Assembly (NCBI RefSeq): GCF_001982605.1
Contig: NZ_MLCN01000030.1
Location: forward strand, 1 to 64,000
Source of the DNA: Alkanindiges hydrocarboniclasticus
GTDB taxonomy: Bacteria > Pseudomonadota > Gammaproteobacteria > Pseudomonadales > Moraxellaceae
Length of the DNA stretch: 64,000 bases
Direction of reading: 5' to 3'
Shown here piece after piece: positions 39,715-49,127 of the stretch. Position 1 is the first letter of the stretch. Each line of letters begins with the position of its first letter. The notes beneath the pieces are model-generated. The model was not told the DNA's origin and did not search any database. It saw nothing but the letters and a program-made list of their open reading frames with translations. Both the position numbers and the translations under genes were made by a program.

Positions 39715-40309
39715 TCAATTTCGGCCACCCATTATTCTGGCCTCAACCTCAAGCATTCGGCGCCAGCTGTTATCACGCCTCAATGTTCCCTTCGATGTGA
39801 TTTCCCCAGAAATTGATGAATCGCCTTTTGAACGAGAAAATGCGCAAACCCTGTCCTGCCGTCTAGCGGAACAAAAGGCAGCCACCATATCAGCGCAGTT
39901 TCCGCATGCACTGGTAATTGGCTCTGATCAGGTGGTATGGATTGAAAGTGAACCTCATATATTTATTGGCAAACCGTTAACCGCAGCCCGGGCCTATGAG
40001 CAGTTGCGCATACTTTCTGGCAAGCTGGTGCATTTTGAGACTGCGGTAAATGTGCAGTGCCAGCAGCTCAATATTAATCGTACCGAACTGATCCGTTTTC
40101 TGGTGCATTTTCGCAACCTCAGTGCCGTTGAAATCCAGCGTTACGTGGCTTTTGACCAGCCATTTAATTCAGCAGGCAGTATCAAGGCGGAAAGTCTGGG
40201 TATTAGCCTGTTTGAAGCCATGCATGGTGAAGACTTTACCGCGTTGATGGGTTTGCCACTTATCAAGCTTAGTCAGATGCTGCGTGAAGTGGGCTGGCAA
40301 GTGCCTTAA
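39704..40309 (+). CDS. Maf-like nucleotide pyrophosphatase (YceF type)
   Basis: Maf proteins hydrolyse modified or canonical nucleoside triphosphates. The ATG at 39704 (MRSDQFRPPIILAST) gives 201 residues, the usual size. The longer frame would add 29 residues out of the DUF2237 gene. Motifs: ILASTSSIRRQLL near residue 11, SPEIDE near 35, ALVIGSDQVVWIE near 73, IGKPLTAARAYEQL near 92 and FNSAGSIKAESLGISLFE near 152. The Ser-Asp-Gln-Val loop and the later KAESLG support the YceF (7-methyl-GTP) subgroup. Confidence 0.88.
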   Translation: MRSDQFRPPIILASTSSIRRQLLSRLNVPFDVISPEIDESPFERENAQTLSCRLAEQKAATISAQFPHALVIGSDQVVWIESEPHIFIGKPLTAARAYEQLRILSGKLVHFETAVNVQCQQLNINRTELIRFLVHFRNLSAVEIQRYVAFDQPFNSAGSIKAESLGISLFEAMHGEDFTALMGLPLIKLSQMLREVGWQVP

Positions 40310-40335
40310 TTGTTTTGGCCTAAAGATTACAGCAT

Positions 40336-40373
40336 TAAAAAAAGCCCTTTTAGACTTTAAAAGGGCTTTTTTA
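40336..40373. terminator. Bidirectional terminator between maf and mnmG
   Basis: Perfect 14-bp stem AAAAAAGCCCTTTT (40338-40351) with its complement (40359-40372), loop AGACTTT. Confidence 0.9.
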
Positions 40374-40409
40374 ATATACCTCGTTACAACGCGGTCTGGG
40401 TAATCCCAA

Positions 40410-42287
40410 TTAACTGGCGCGTTTTAAGCCCTGCTTTTTCAACGTCACCATCAGCAAATGGACGGCTGCTGGCGTAACACCAGGAATACGGCCAGCCTGT
40501 GCCAGACTGGCTGGACGCACATCTTTAAGTTTCTGGGTAATTTCACGGGACAAACCAGAAACTGCATCGTAGTCAAAATCAATTGGCAATAAACTTTCTT
40601 CCAGTTTTTTCAGTTGCGCCACATCATCCTGCTGACGGTCAATATAGCCGGCATACTTCACTGCAATTTCAATTTGCTCGCCCACCAGTTGGGTCACGTC
40701 TGAACCCGTTAGCTCGGCAATCTGACCAAAGTTCACATTGGGGCGCTTCAATAAATCAATGGCGCTACACTCCTTGCTGAGCACCTCGCCAGTTTGCTCA
40801 ACAAAACGCTGACCCAGCTTGTTATTAGGCGCAGCCCACAAAGCTTTAAGGCGTGCGGTTTCTTTTTCAACCGCTTCCATTTTTTCACAGAAATGCGCCC
40901 AACGCACATCATCCACCAGTCCCATTTCACGCCCAATGGCAGTCAGGCGCTGGTCGGCATTATCTTCACGCAGCATCAGGCGGTATTCGGCCCGACTGGT
41001 AAACATGCGGTACGGTTCTTTGGTGCCCAAGGTAATCAGGTCATCGACCAGTACACCCATATAGGCCTGATCACGACTTGGTGTCCAGCCATCCTGATCC
41101 CACGCACGGCGCGCTGCATTTAAACCTGCCAGCAGGCCTTGTGCGCCTGCTTCTTCATAACCGGTTGTCCCATTAATTTGCCCGGCAAAAAACAGGTTAT
41201 TAATAGACTTGGTTTCTAGCGTTGGCTTAAGGGCCTGTGGATTGAAATAATCGTATTCAATGGCATAGCCGGGACGCAGGATATGCGCATTTTCCATGCC
41301 CTTGATAGAACGAACTAGCTTAAACTGAATGTCAAACGGCAAGCTGGTTGAAATACCATTAGGGTATAGCTCGTGGGTGGTTAAACCTTCTGGCTCCAGA
41401 AAAATCTGGTGGCTGTCCTTATCACTAAAGCGATGGATTTTGTCTTCAATAGATGGACAATAACGCGGCCCTACGCCTTCAATGACACCGGTATACATGG
41501 GTGAGCGATCCAGACCACTGCGGATAATATCGTGGGTTTGCTCATTGGTATGCGTAATGTAGCAGTTGATTTGCTGCGGATGCATGGATACATCGCCCAT
41601 AAACGACATGACAGGCGTTGGTGTGTCACCCGGTTGCGGCGTCATGACTGAAAAGTCTACTGAACGCGCATCAATACGCGGTGGTGTGCCAGTTTTTAAG
41701 CGACCAACCGGTAAATCCAGTTCTCGCAAGCGGTCTGCCAGTGCAATGGATGGCGGATCACCTGCACGGCCACCACGCGACTGTTGTAGCCCTACATGAA
41801 TCACGCCGCCCAGAAATGTACCCGTGGTAAGCACGACTGATTTGGCATCAAAGCGGATGCCCATTTGCGTGACGACGCCTTTGACTGTATCACCCTCAAC
41901 CACTAAATCATCAGCAGCCTGCTGAAAAATATCCAGATTGGGCTGGTTTTCCAGAATCTCACGAATAGCAGCCTTGTACAAAATACGGTCAGCCTGTGCA
42001 CGGGTTGCCCGCACCGCTGCACCTTTACGGCCATTGAGTACCCGGAACTGGATGCCACCTTTATCAGCTGCCAGTGCCATTGCACCGCCTAGCGCATCAA
42101 TTTCACGCACCAGATGCGATTTGCCAATGCCGCCAATGGCAGGATTGCAGCTCATCTGTCCTAAAGTTTCAATATTATGCGTGAGCAGCAGGGTTTGTCG
42201 TCCCATGCGTGCAGCAGCCAGCGCGGCTTCAGTACCGGCATGACCACCGCCAATTACAATCACGTCATACGCTTTAGGATAATGCAT
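40410..42287 (-). CDS. mnmG: tRNA uridine-5-carboxymethylaminomethyl modification enzyme MnmG (GidA)
   Basis: MnmG with MnmE installs the cmnm5 group on wobble uridines. The 625-residue FAD protein has the dinucleotide loop [22 protein letters not shown] at residue 8, [23 protein letters not shown] near 45, [11 protein letters not shown] near 156, [11 protein letters not shown] near 197, [26 protein letters not shown] near 368 and [15 protein letters not shown] near 430, with the usual C-terminal helical domain. The symbol mnmG replaces the older gidA. Confidence 0.97.
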   Translation of the reverse strand: MHYPKAYDVIVIGGGHAGTEAALAAARMGRQTLLLTHNIETLGQMSCNPAIGGIGKSHLVREIDALGGAMALAADKGGIQFRVLNGRKGAAVRATRAQADRILYKAAIREILENQPNLDIFQQAADDLVVEGDTVKGVVTQMGIRFDAKSVVLTTGTFLGGVIHVGLQQSRGGRAGDPPSIALADRLRELDLPVGRLKTGTPPRIDARSVDFSVMTPQPGDTPTPVMSFMGDVSMHPQQINCYITHTNEQTHDIIRSGLDRSPMYTGVIEGVGPRYCPSIEDKIHRFSDKDSHQIFLEPEGLTTHELYPNGISTSLPFDIQFKLVRSIKGMENAHILRPGYAIEYDYFNPQALKPTLETKSINNLFFAGQINGTTGYEEAGAQGLLAGLNAARRAWDQDGWTPSRDQAYMGVLVDDLITLGTKEPYRMFTSRAEYRLMLREDNADQRLTAIGREMGLVDDVRWAHFCEKMEAVEKETARLKALWAAPNNKLGQRFVEQTGEVLSKECSAIDLLKRPNVNFGQIAELTGSDVTQLVGEQIEIAVKYAGYIDRQQDDVAQLKKLEESLLPIDFDYDAVSGLSREITQKLKDVRPASLAQAGRIPGVTPAAVHLLMVTLKKQGLKRAS

Positions 42288-42449
42288 CTTGATGTCTACA
42301 GGCTAAAAAACAGGCGACAATTATAGTCTACTTTTGCTATTCACCATAGTGATAGTTAATGGGTGTCATGGCAATTTTGCTGCGAAATATTTTTGGACAA
42401 CAGCTTGGCATTTATGTCATATATCATATTAATAAAAACGGGAATAATC

Positions 42450-42890
42450 ATGATGACTACAATCACCAATCGTCCTACGGCTGCGTTTATAGGTGCCAGC
42501 TGGATTGCCTTATTTGCAGGTGCTTTCGCTTTTTGCATTGGATTATGGAATGCACCGCTTTCCCTGCATGAAAAAGGCTATTATTTGATAGTGATCTTGT
42601 ATGGGCTATTTTCAGCGGTTTCCCTGCAAAAAACTGTGCGTGACCAGCAAGAGAATATTCCCGTCACCGGAATTTATTTTGGGTTGTGCTGGGCTTCGGT
42701 GGTCATTTGTATCGCTTTGCTGGCGGTAGGGTTATGGAATGCTCCACTGGCCTTAAGCGCCAAGGGTTTTTATACCATGGCCTTTTTATTAGCCTTATTT
42801 GGTGCAGTGGCGGTACAGAAAAATATTCGCGATCTGGTGCATTATCAAAAAAATATCCCTTCTTCCTATGCTCCTGACCAGCCCGATTAA
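42450..42890 (+). CDS. YiaA/YiaB-like inner-membrane protein
   Basis: Starting at the ATG at 42450 the protein has 146 residues and four hydrophobic helices arranged as two near-identical pairs: [31 protein letters not shown] and [31 protein letters not shown]. Each is followed by a helix and a [12 protein letters not shown] or [15 protein letters not shown] motif. This two-helix duplicated unit is the YiaAB domain. The function is unknown. A single gene with its own bidirectional terminator. Confidence 0.82.
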   Translation: MMTTITNRPTAAFIGASWIALFAGAFAFCIGLWNAPLSLHEKGYYLIVILYGLFSAVSLQKTVRDQQENIPVTGIYFGLCWASVVICIALLAVGLWNAPLALSAKGFYTMAFLLALFGAVAVQKNIRDLVHYQKNIPSSYAPDQPD

Positions 42891-42930
42891 TTTTTTTTAA
42901 CCTATTGCAGCCGTTGCTATTCCTTAACAT

Positions 42931-42964
42931 AAAAAAGCCTGCCGAATTTAAGCAGGCTTTTTTA
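42931..42964. terminator. Bidirectional terminator
   Basis: Perfect 12-bp stem AAAAAAGCCTGC (42931-42942) with GCAGGCTTTTTT (42952-42963), between the convergent YiaA/B-like and symporter genes. Confidence 0.88.
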
Positions 42965-42999
42965 TGCTCTATCCATCAGGATTGTTGCATTGAAGTGGC

Positions 43000-43872
43000 C
43001 TAGACAGAACCTGCTTTATTAAGCTTGCCCCGGCTAATAATAAAACCAAAAATTGCCGCAAAAATAAACATGATAATAGAGTAAACCGCAGCAGGAATGG
43101 CAACTGTCATGTTGTTCATCAGGCTAAGCGCAATTGTCAGTGCCAGCGTGCCGTTATGGATGCCAATCTCAAAAGCACTGGCGCGTGCCTGTGCCTCGGA
43201 AATTCCAAAAAACCGCGGTATGAAATATCCCACACACAAACTGAGAATACAGAAAACCGAAGTCGCAATACCCACCTCAAATAAATAGCCCATCAAATTG
43301 GCTTTTTCCTTGAGAAGCGCTGCAAAAATCACCAGTACCAACAGCACAACTGAAAAAATCCGTACCGGTTTATCCATCCGATGGGCAAAATTTGGCGCAT
43401 ATCTGCGAATGACCATGCCAATAGCCACAGGCACAATTACGATCGCAAATACCTGTAAGACTTTGGAAAATTGCAGCCCAAGCTGTTCATCACTATTGAG
43501 GAAATAACGGCTGGCCCAGTTAACAATCAGGGGCAAGGTAAAAGCCGCCAGAATAGAATTGATAGCAGTAAGGGTAATGTTTAAGGCAACATCCCCCCGG
43601 AACAGATAGCTATACAAATTGGCAGTGGCTCCACCGGGTGAGGCCGCAAGCAACATCATGCCCAGTGCCAGTAACGGTGACAGGTTAAGTACCTGTGTAA
43701 TAACAAAGGCCAGCCCTGTTAGCACCACAAGCTGGCAGACCAATGCAATAATAACGGCCTTTGGATGCTGTGCAACACGGGCAAAATCCTTGAGGCTAAG
43801 CTCAAGTCCCAAACCCATCATGACGACAGCCAGTGCCAGCGGCAGTAGCTGTACAATTATATTTGATTCCAT
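43000..43872 (-). CDS. Bile acid:sodium symporter (BASS) family transporter
   Basis: This 290-residue membrane protein is started at the ATG at 43870-43872 (AAGGAAG site). It has nine to ten hydrophobic helices with the family elements LGLELSLKDFARVAQHPKAVIIALVCQ, the sodium-site loop LLAASPGGATANLYSYLFRGDVALNITLTAINSILAA near residue 75, and the second repeat FEIGIHNGTLALTIALSLM near 243. Bacterial members move organic anions such as keto acids or pantoate. The substrate here is not known. It lies downstream of the alkB terminator and is probably independent. Confidence 0.87.
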   Translation of the reverse strand: MESNIIVQLLPLALAVVMMGLGLELSLKDFARVAQHPKAVIIALVCQLVVLTGLAFVITQVLNLSPLLALGMMLLAASPGGATANLYSYLFRGDVALNITLTAINSILAAFTLPLIVNWASRYFLNSDEQLGLQFSKVLQVFAIVIVPVAIGMVIRRYAPNFAHRMDKPVRIFSVVLLVLVIFAALLKEKANLMGYLFEVGIATSVFCILSLCVGYFIPRFFGISEAQARASAFEIGIHNGTLALTIALSLMNNMTVAIPAAVYSIIMFIFAAIFGFIISRGKLNKAGSV

Positions 43873-43975
43873 TCCTGTGCTTCCTTGTGTTGGCTTTTTT
43901 GATTCTCCCAAACTGCACATTAGCAAACACTGCCATACAAGAACAATCTAAAAAATAGTCTTGAACACTCGCCCA

Positions 43976-44004
43976 TAAAAAAACCCGTCAATTGACGGGT
44001 TTTG
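43976..44004 (-). terminator. Terminator after alkB
   Basis: A perfect 22-base palindrome (43981-44002, arm AAACCCGTCAA) preceded by an A-run, which reads as a T-run after the hairpin on the minus strand. Confidence 0.85.
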
Positions 44005-44035
44005 CAGGCTACAGCGACAACACTTTACAAGTGGC

Positions 44036-45268
44036 TTAAACTGTTTCGGCAGGCTTGGCCAGTTTATTGAGCAGTTGATCCACCACCCCATATTTGGCAA
44101 ACAGGCGGGCACGCGCCTTGGGATGCACATTAGCCTTGTTCAAGTCGCCTTTATAATGATCAACCACACGTTGATCCATCAGCTTGAACCACCACTGTGG
44201 AATGATGGCAGGCAGCAACAATGAGGAATAACCGGCGGGTAACTGCGGAACATCCTCAAAATGACGTAATGCCTGAAATGCACGGGTTGGATAGGCATGA
44301 TGATCAGAATGACGCTGCAACTGATACAGGAACAGGTTAGTGACCATGCTGTTACTGTTCCAGCTATGCTCAGGCATGGTACGGACATATTTGCCATCCG
44401 CTAACTGTTCACGCTTTAAGCCATAATGTTCAAGATAGTTAATCACCTCAAACAGGGTAAAACCATATACGGCCTGAGTTGCCATATAGGGAATAACACG
44501 ACGGCCAAACAGGGCAATCATGCTGGCATGAAAGGCCGCAGACATTGCCCAGCCCTGTAACAGTTCATTGTCTAAGGACCAGAACTGTTTACCTTTACGC
44601 TCTAAGCGGCGGCTTTCAATTTCAATTGCAGATTTAAAACTACCTACTACTGTGCGTGGCCAGAACTGCCAGAAGCTTTCACCCATTTGCGAAGATGCCG
44701 GATCTTCCGGGGTGGCTACGCGGCGGTGGTGCCCATAAGGATGCTCTATACGGAAATGAATATAACCGGTTGGTAAAAGCGCCAGATGTGATAAATAATG
44801 ATAGACTTTTTCGGATTTGTGGCTGAGTTCATGGGCCGTATTTAAGGCAATGCCATTGACTGCGCCAACAGACATGCCGAGAATGACTTGATCAATTAAG
44901 GGGGTTCCCTTACGGCTGGCTGCATACGCGCCCACCACTGTTGCCAGATATTGTGCCGGAATATAGGCCTTAACAATACGCATGTAATACGGATCGTTTT
45001 CCAGCTCTTTAATCGCTTCTTCCGGATGGTTTTCGGCATCTGCGCCTACGATTTTATCAATCAGCGGAATAACACCATGCAGCATAATTGGACCAAGTGC
45101 AGACAAGGCACGCAGCTTTTTGGGTGCAATGGCATAACCCGTGGCAGCCGCAAGGCCAATCATGGGCAAGGCTGGACTCAACAACCACAAATAACGCTTG
45201 GGATCTTTATGTTTGGCTTTTTCAGTGGCTCGTTGTTTTAGCAAGGCCATCGGGGTGTTGGCGTTCAT
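44036..45268 (-). CDS. alkB: Membrane-bound alkane 1-monooxygenase (AlkB/AlkM type)
   Basis: AlkB hydroxylates the terminal methyl group of medium- to long-chain alkanes at the inner membrane, using electrons from rubredoxin. The 410-residue protein has six hydrophobic helices and all diiron-site histidine boxes: HELSHK near residue 146, EHPYGHHRR near 174, NYLEHYGL near 275 and LQRHSDHHA near 316, followed by the conserved RHFEDVPQLPAGY. The start has a GGAGTGAAG site. It is divergent from an AraC-family gene with an 11-bp imperfect inverted repeat between them, the layout known for alkM-alkR of Acinetobacter. No rubredoxin or rubredoxin reductase is in the window. Confidence 0.95.
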   Translation of the reverse strand: MNANTPMALLKQRATEKAKHKDPKRYLWLLSPALPMIGLAAATGYAIAPKKLRALSALGPIMLHGVIPLIDKIVGADAENHPEEAIKELENDPYYMRIVKAYIPAQYLATVVGAYAASRKGTPLIDQVILGMSVGAVNGIALNTAHELSHKSEKVYHYLSHLALLPTGYIHFRIEHPYGHHRRVATPEDPASSQMGESFWQFWPRTVVGSFKSAIEIESRRLERKGKQFWSLDNELLQGWAMSAAFHASMIALFGRRVIPYMATQAVYGFTLFEVINYLEHYGLKREQLADGKYVRTMPEHSWNSNSMVTNLFLYQLQRHSDHHAYPTRAFQALRHFEDVPQLPAGYSSLLLPAIIPQWWFKLMDQRVVDHYKGDLNKANVHPKARARLFAKYGVVDQLLNKLAKPAETV

Positions 45269-45287
45269 GAAACTTCACTCCGGCATT

Positions 45288-45317
45288 CATATACTCTATG
45301 ACCTTATCATTGACCAA
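45288..45317 (-). promoter_or_regulatory. Candidate alkB promoter
   Basis: On the minus strand TTGGTC (45312-45317) and TATATG (45288-45293) are 18 bases apart, ending 20 bases before the alkB start codon. The -35 element is weak and lies inside the inverted repeat, as expected for an activator-dependent promoter. Confidence 0.4.
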
Positions 45318-45339
45318 TGGTAGAATAACTACCAGTGGT
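45313..45339. promoter_or_regulatory. Probable operator in the alkB-araC intergenic region
   Basis: ACCAATGGTAG (45313-45323) and CTACCAGTGGT (45329-45339) form an inverted repeat with 10 of 11 matches and a 5-nt spacer, between the two divergent starts. It is a good candidate binding site for the AraC-type regulator. Confidence 0.55.
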
Positions 45340-45418
45340 GATCGTCCAAAAAATCTATTGCAGACGCTTTTGACATCATTTGCGATAAAAACCAAAACAT
45401 TGCACAGCAGAGCCAGCC

Positions 45419-46390
45419 ATGGATGCCTTAAGTAAAATTCTGGATGATATACACATGCGCGGTGCCGAATATCTGTATATTTCGGGCCGTAATGACTGGC
45501 ACTTTTGTCTGGATACGCAAGGCGAATTTGTTTTTCACATCATGCTGTTTGGTCATGCCATGCTGCATATTGACCCGCAGGCATCTTCCACTGCGCCAGC
45601 ACCGCAGGCCATTCAGGGCGGTGATATTGTCATTATTCCCAGCGGCAAGAAACATCATGTCTATGGCTGTAGCCCCAATGCCGTGCATATTAAGCCGCAT
45701 GACCTGTACCCCGAATTTAACGGCCATCGCAATGATCCGGTATTGTTGGGTGATTCAGGGCGCGGCCAAACACTGCTGCTGAGTATTCGCTGTTTGCTGG
45801 ATGTGGACATGGCACGGCCACTGCTGACTGCCCTGCCTGTGGTAATGACCATTAGCAATGCCATGGGCACAGGAGCGCCGCCATGGTTACAGATTGGCCT
45901 GCAATTTCTGGCGCTGGAAGCCGAACGCAGCCGCCCCGGACGCGATACCCTGCTCAACCGGCTAGTGGGTATGCTGCTAATAGAATGCGTGCGCGACCAC
46001 ATTGAACAGTTACCGGAAGGTTCGGAAAACTGGCTGACCGCGCTGCGTGACCCGCAACTGGCACCCGTATTAAGCGCAATCCATGCCGCACCGGAAAAAC
46101 CATGGACCGTGGCCGAGCTGGCCAGCCTGGCGTTTATGTCACGCTCGGCATTTGCCGAACGCTTTAGTACCACCATGGGTGAAACACCGCTGGCTTATCT
46201 GGCAGCCCACCGTTTGCGTCTGGCAGCATGGCATTTACGTGAAAGTCAGATTTATAACAACCAGCAGAGCATTGCACGCATTGCCGAAAAAGTCGGTTAT
46301 GCTTCGGAAACCTCATTTAGCCAAGCCTTTAAGCGTTTTTACGGCTACTCTCCCAGCCAGTATCGCAAGCAAAATCCTGACCCCTCTTAA
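45419..46390 (+). CDS. AraC-family transcriptional regulator, probable alkane-response activator
   Basis: The 323-residue protein has an N-terminal cupin sensor domain (GRNDWHFCLDTQGEFVFHIMLFGHAML, then GGDIVIIPSGKKHHVYG; about residues 20-100), a helical middle (ALEAERSRPGRDTLLNRLVGMLLIECVRDHI) and a C-terminal double helix-turn-helix (PWTVAELASLAFMSRSAFAERFSTTMGETPLAYLAAHRL...IARIAEKVGYASETSFSQAFKRFYGYSPSQYRK). The divergent position to alkB and the shared inverted repeat make it the likely regulator of alkane hydroxylase. This matches the logic of AlkR, although AlkR itself has a different sensor domain as far as I can judge, so I do not use that name. Confidence 0.85.
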   Translation: MDALSKILDDIHMRGAEYLYISGRNDWHFCLDTQGEFVFHIMLFGHAMLHIDPQASSTAPAPQAIQGGDIVIIPSGKKHHVYGCSPNAVHIKPHDLYPEFNGHRNDPVLLGDSGRGQTLLLSIRCLLDVDMARPLLTALPVVMTISNAMGTGAPPWLQIGLQFLALEAERSRPGRDTLLNRLVGMLLIECVRDHIEQLPEGSENWLTALRDPQLAPVLSAIHAAPEKPWTVAELASLAFMSRSAFAERFSTTMGETPLAYLAAHRLRLAAWHLRESQIYNNQQSIARIAEKVGYASETSFSQAFKRFYGYSPSQYRKQNPDPS

Positions 46391-46536
46391 ACTGCGTCCT
46401 GCATCACAGCTTGTAATGACATTTTTGTTAATGAAGCTATTTTTTTTAAACCATTATTAAATAAAAATTATTTGATCAAATACTTTCAGAAACCTGTACA
46501 ACCCTTATAAAAACCAGCTTTAGGCGTAACAATGAC

Positions 46537-46568
46537 TACAAATTGTTCGTGTTTCCACACAATTTGTA
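46537..46568. promoter_or_regulatory. Perfect 10-bp inverted repeat upstream of the glycan operon
   Basis: TACAAATTGT (46537-46546) and ACAATTTGTA (46559-46568) with a 12-nt spacer, about 115 bases before the first gene of the four-gene operon. The centre-to-centre distance of 22 bases (two helical turns) suits a dimeric or tetrameric regulator. A CTTATAA stretch lies upstream. Confidence 0.5.
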
Positions 46569-46681
46569 AAACGACAATACCTGCGCTTTTCGCCTTTAAT
46601 CAGCTCTTCAACACACAGACTTAATAAAACAACTTTGATTCTGCTTGTGGCGGTTTGATTTTAAAAACGAGGCAATGATAA

Positions 46682-48589
46682 ATGACTCAGGCTCTTGCTG
46701 CGGATGTGTTTTGCCAGAAATTTCCTGTTGTCTTTGACTGGACCATTTTAATTGAAAGTCATCATCTGGATTTTGCCGAATTAAACAGCCTGAACTGTCA
46801 CTCTACGGCATGGTCGATGAGTAAGGGCAAACCTTTAATTTATGCCCAGATTGAAAACCTGATTGGTCATGGCTTTAAAAAATTCCTGATTGCCCTGTTT
46901 CAGGTTGACAGCATTGTCAAACAGCAAATCCAGCAGCTCCAGTCATTGTATCCGGCTTGCACCTTTAAGTGCCTTCAGGTGCGGGATTCGTGGTTTTTTG
47001 AACAGACTGACGGCTTGTCAGTGCAGGGTGAAAAATACCTGCAACACTATATTAATATCTTTTTACGCCATAACCCGGTTAATCCCTCGTTTGTCTGGAT
47101 ACAAAAAATTCAGAGCCGCAGCTTTAACCCATTGCAATATCTGAAAATTGATCCACACCATTCCTGCCCACTGGTCTGGGTTAAAGAAGCCAAACCGGCA
47201 CCTAAACAGCAAGATACCAGTAACCCAGCCCATGCAACCAAAACCCCTACTGAGCCGCCCTGTGAAACACTGGGTTTCTGGCTGGATGTTAAAGGTTTTG
47301 CACATCGTTACCGCACCTTAACCACAACCTCCCAGCCTGTGCAGGGCTCCAGAATTCAGGCGTGTTTCCAGCAGGTAAAGCAGCACTGTGAGGAAATTTT
47401 GCTGCCGCTGGAAGACTGTAACTCCGCTACAGAGCCAAATACCGATAGCATGGTGGCCAGCCGCTGCTTTAACCGGGTGTCTATTGACCAAAAAATGGGC
47501 ATAGTGATTAAGCAATCCAGTGAAGTACAAAAAATACAGCAGGAAGTGAATTTTTATCAAAACCTGCCAGCGCATTTGCAGATTTATTTTCCACGGCTGG
47601 TCGATTCTGGCGTTCATACTGGCATAAGTAATGCGGATACAGTAAATCGTACAGCGTGGTATTCACTAGAATATTATCCCTACAAATCCTTGTCACAGTA
47701 CTTTGTGTACTATGCCCTGCCTATTGATAGCTGGAACAGCATTTTTGACCGCCTGCTGTTTATTCATCAGCAATTTACCAAAACTGCCAGCCTGCACTCC
47801 AGTCAACCATCTCTTAAGCCACCATTTATTGACAGTAATGCACTTAACCAGTTTTATGCGCAAAAACTCAGTGCGCGACTCACACAAGCAAAAACCAGTG
47901 CCGCACTTGAGCAAATTCTGGCTGCCGAAACCATTTGCTTAAACGGACAAATTCTACAAGGTTTTAACACCCTGCAACCCTGGTTAATGCAACAGATTAA
48001 GCAGCTCAGCACCAATGTTGAAATGAGCTTTGTCCATGGCGACCTGTGTTTTTCCAATCTCCTGTTTGAACCCGGCAGTGGCGTACTACGATTGATTGAC
48101 CCGCGTGGTGATTTTATGGGTTCAGTGAATCAGGGTGATCCACGTTACGACCTTGCCAAGGTGCTGCATTCTGTTCATGGCCGCTACGATTTTATTATCA
48201 ATGATCTATTTCGGCTGGAGCAGGATGGCTTAAATTTTGAACTCAGCATGCCGCAATCCGATTATCTGGAAACATTACAAAATCTGCTGTTTGACAAAAT
48301 CAGGGCACAAACACCGTATGCAGTACCTGAGCTGATCTTGCTGGAAAGCCTGCTGTTTTTAACCATGTTGCCCCTGCACCATGACCAGCCTAAACGCCAG
48401 ATTGCCTTTTTATTGACTGGCCTCAAGCTGCTTAACGGCGTGTATCACAAGGTTTGCCTAGACAATAAAGATGCATTTAACGGTCACACTGCATTACCCA
48501 ATAGTGCATCCCTCAAACCAGCACAGGCCTTGCCAGTTGGACTGGGCCCTGTAAAAACACCAGTCATAGAAACAGTGATTTCAGTATAA
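46682..48589 (+). CDS. Fusion protein: degenerate nucleotidyltransferase-like domain plus APH/choline-kinase-like domain
   Basis: A 635-residue cytoplasmic protein. The N-terminal ~180 residues (SKGKPLIYAQIENLIGHGFKKFLIAL near 42, then alternating strands and helices) look like a reduced nucleotidyltransferase fold without the glycine-rich loop. After a Pro/Thr/Lys linker, residues ~270-580 form a kinase of the aminoglycoside phosphotransferase type: VIKQSSEVQKIQQEVNFYQNL (Lys and Glu pair), WYSLEYYPYKSLSQYF hinge region, the catalytic SFVHGDLCFSNLLFE near 460 and the metal Asp in RLIDPRGDF. It starts a four-gene operon (16, 27 and 76-88 base gaps) with a HAD phosphatase, a nucleotidyltransferase and a WavE-like gene. 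A sugar- or head-group kinase for surface glycan is likely, but the substrate is unknown. Confidence 0.72.
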   Translation: MTQALAADVFCQKFPVVFDWTILIESHHLDFAELNSLNCHSTAWSMSKGKPLIYAQIENLIGHGFKKFLIALFQVDSIVKQQIQQLQSLYPACTFKCLQVRDSWFFEQTDGLSVQGEKYLQHYINIFLRHNPVNPSFVWIQKIQSRSFNPLQYLKIDPHHSCPLVWVKEAKPAPKQQDTSNPAHATKTPTEPPCETLGFWLDVKGFAHRYRTLTTTSQPVQGSRIQACFQQVKQHCEEILLPLEDCNSATEPNTDSMVASRCFNRVSIDQKMGIVIKQSSEVQKIQQEVNFYQNLPAHLQIYFPRLVDSGVHTGISNADTVNRTAWYSLEYYPYKSLSQYFVYYALPIDSWNSIFDRLLFIHQQFTKTASLHSSQPSLKPPFIDSNALNQFYAQKLSARLTQAKTSAALEQILAAETICLNGQILQGFNTLQPWLMQQIKQLSTNVEMSFVHGDLCFSNLLFEPGSGVLRLIDPRGDFMGSVNQGDPRYDLAKVLHSVHGRYDFIINDLFRLEQDGLNFELSMPQSDYLETLQNLLFDKIRAQTPYAVPELILLESLLFLTMLPLHHDQPKRQIAFLLTGLKLLNGVYHKVCLDNKDAFNGHTALPNSASLKPAQALPVGLGPVKTPVIETVISV

Positions 48590-48605
48590 AAACAAGAGGT
48601 TAAAC

Positions 48606-49100
48606 ATGCGATTATGTATTGATATTGACGGTACGCTGTGTGAAATCAGACAGGCCACCCAGACTTATGCCGATGTACAACCATTGCCCGGCGCGGTAGA
48701 AAAATTAAAAGCCCTGCGCAAGGCTGGTCACTACATTATTCTGGCAACTGCCCGCCACATGAAAACCTGCGATGCCAATGTGGGAATGGTCATTGCCCGG
48801 CAGGGGAAAATCCTGTTGCAATGGCTGGAAGACCACCAGATTGAGTATGACGAAATCTGGTTTGGCAAGCCCAATGCCGATATTTACATCGATGATCGCG
48901 GCTACCGCTTTGGAGGTAACTGGCTCGACATCTCCATTGAGCAGCTTGGCGAACTGGTTATCCCTGATGCCGTCCAAGTCGTTAAAACTACTGACGCTGA
49001 AATTACTGATACTCAAACTACGCTTAACCACAACGCTAATCTTTCCAGACACGTGACTACACCTAGCATGCCTAGTACTGCTGTCACCGAAAGTGCCTGA
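48606..49100 (+). CDS. HAD-superfamily phosphatase of capsule/LPS loci
   Basis: The 164-residue protein has the HAD motif I LCIDIDGTLCEI at residue 3, motif II in IILATARHMKTCDAN near 40, and motif III/IV as FGKPNADIYIDDRGYRFGG near 86. The C2 cap is absent, so it probably acts on a small phosphorylated metabolite. Proteins of this type are annotated as capsular biosynthesis proteins. The last 40 residues are a Thr/Asn-rich low-complexity tail. It has a strong AGAGG site and lies 16 bases after the kinase fusion gene. Confidence 0.82.
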   Translation: MRLCIDIDGTLCEIRQATQTYADVQPLPGAVEKLKALRKAGHYIILATARHMKTCDANVGMVIARQGKILLQWLEDHQIEYDEIWFGKPNADIYIDDRGYRFGGNWLDISIEQLGELVIPDAVQVVKTTDAEITDTQTTLNHNANLSRHVTTPSMPSTAVTESA

Positions 49101-49127
49101 AGCACAATCCGAATCAAGGAGTTTGAA

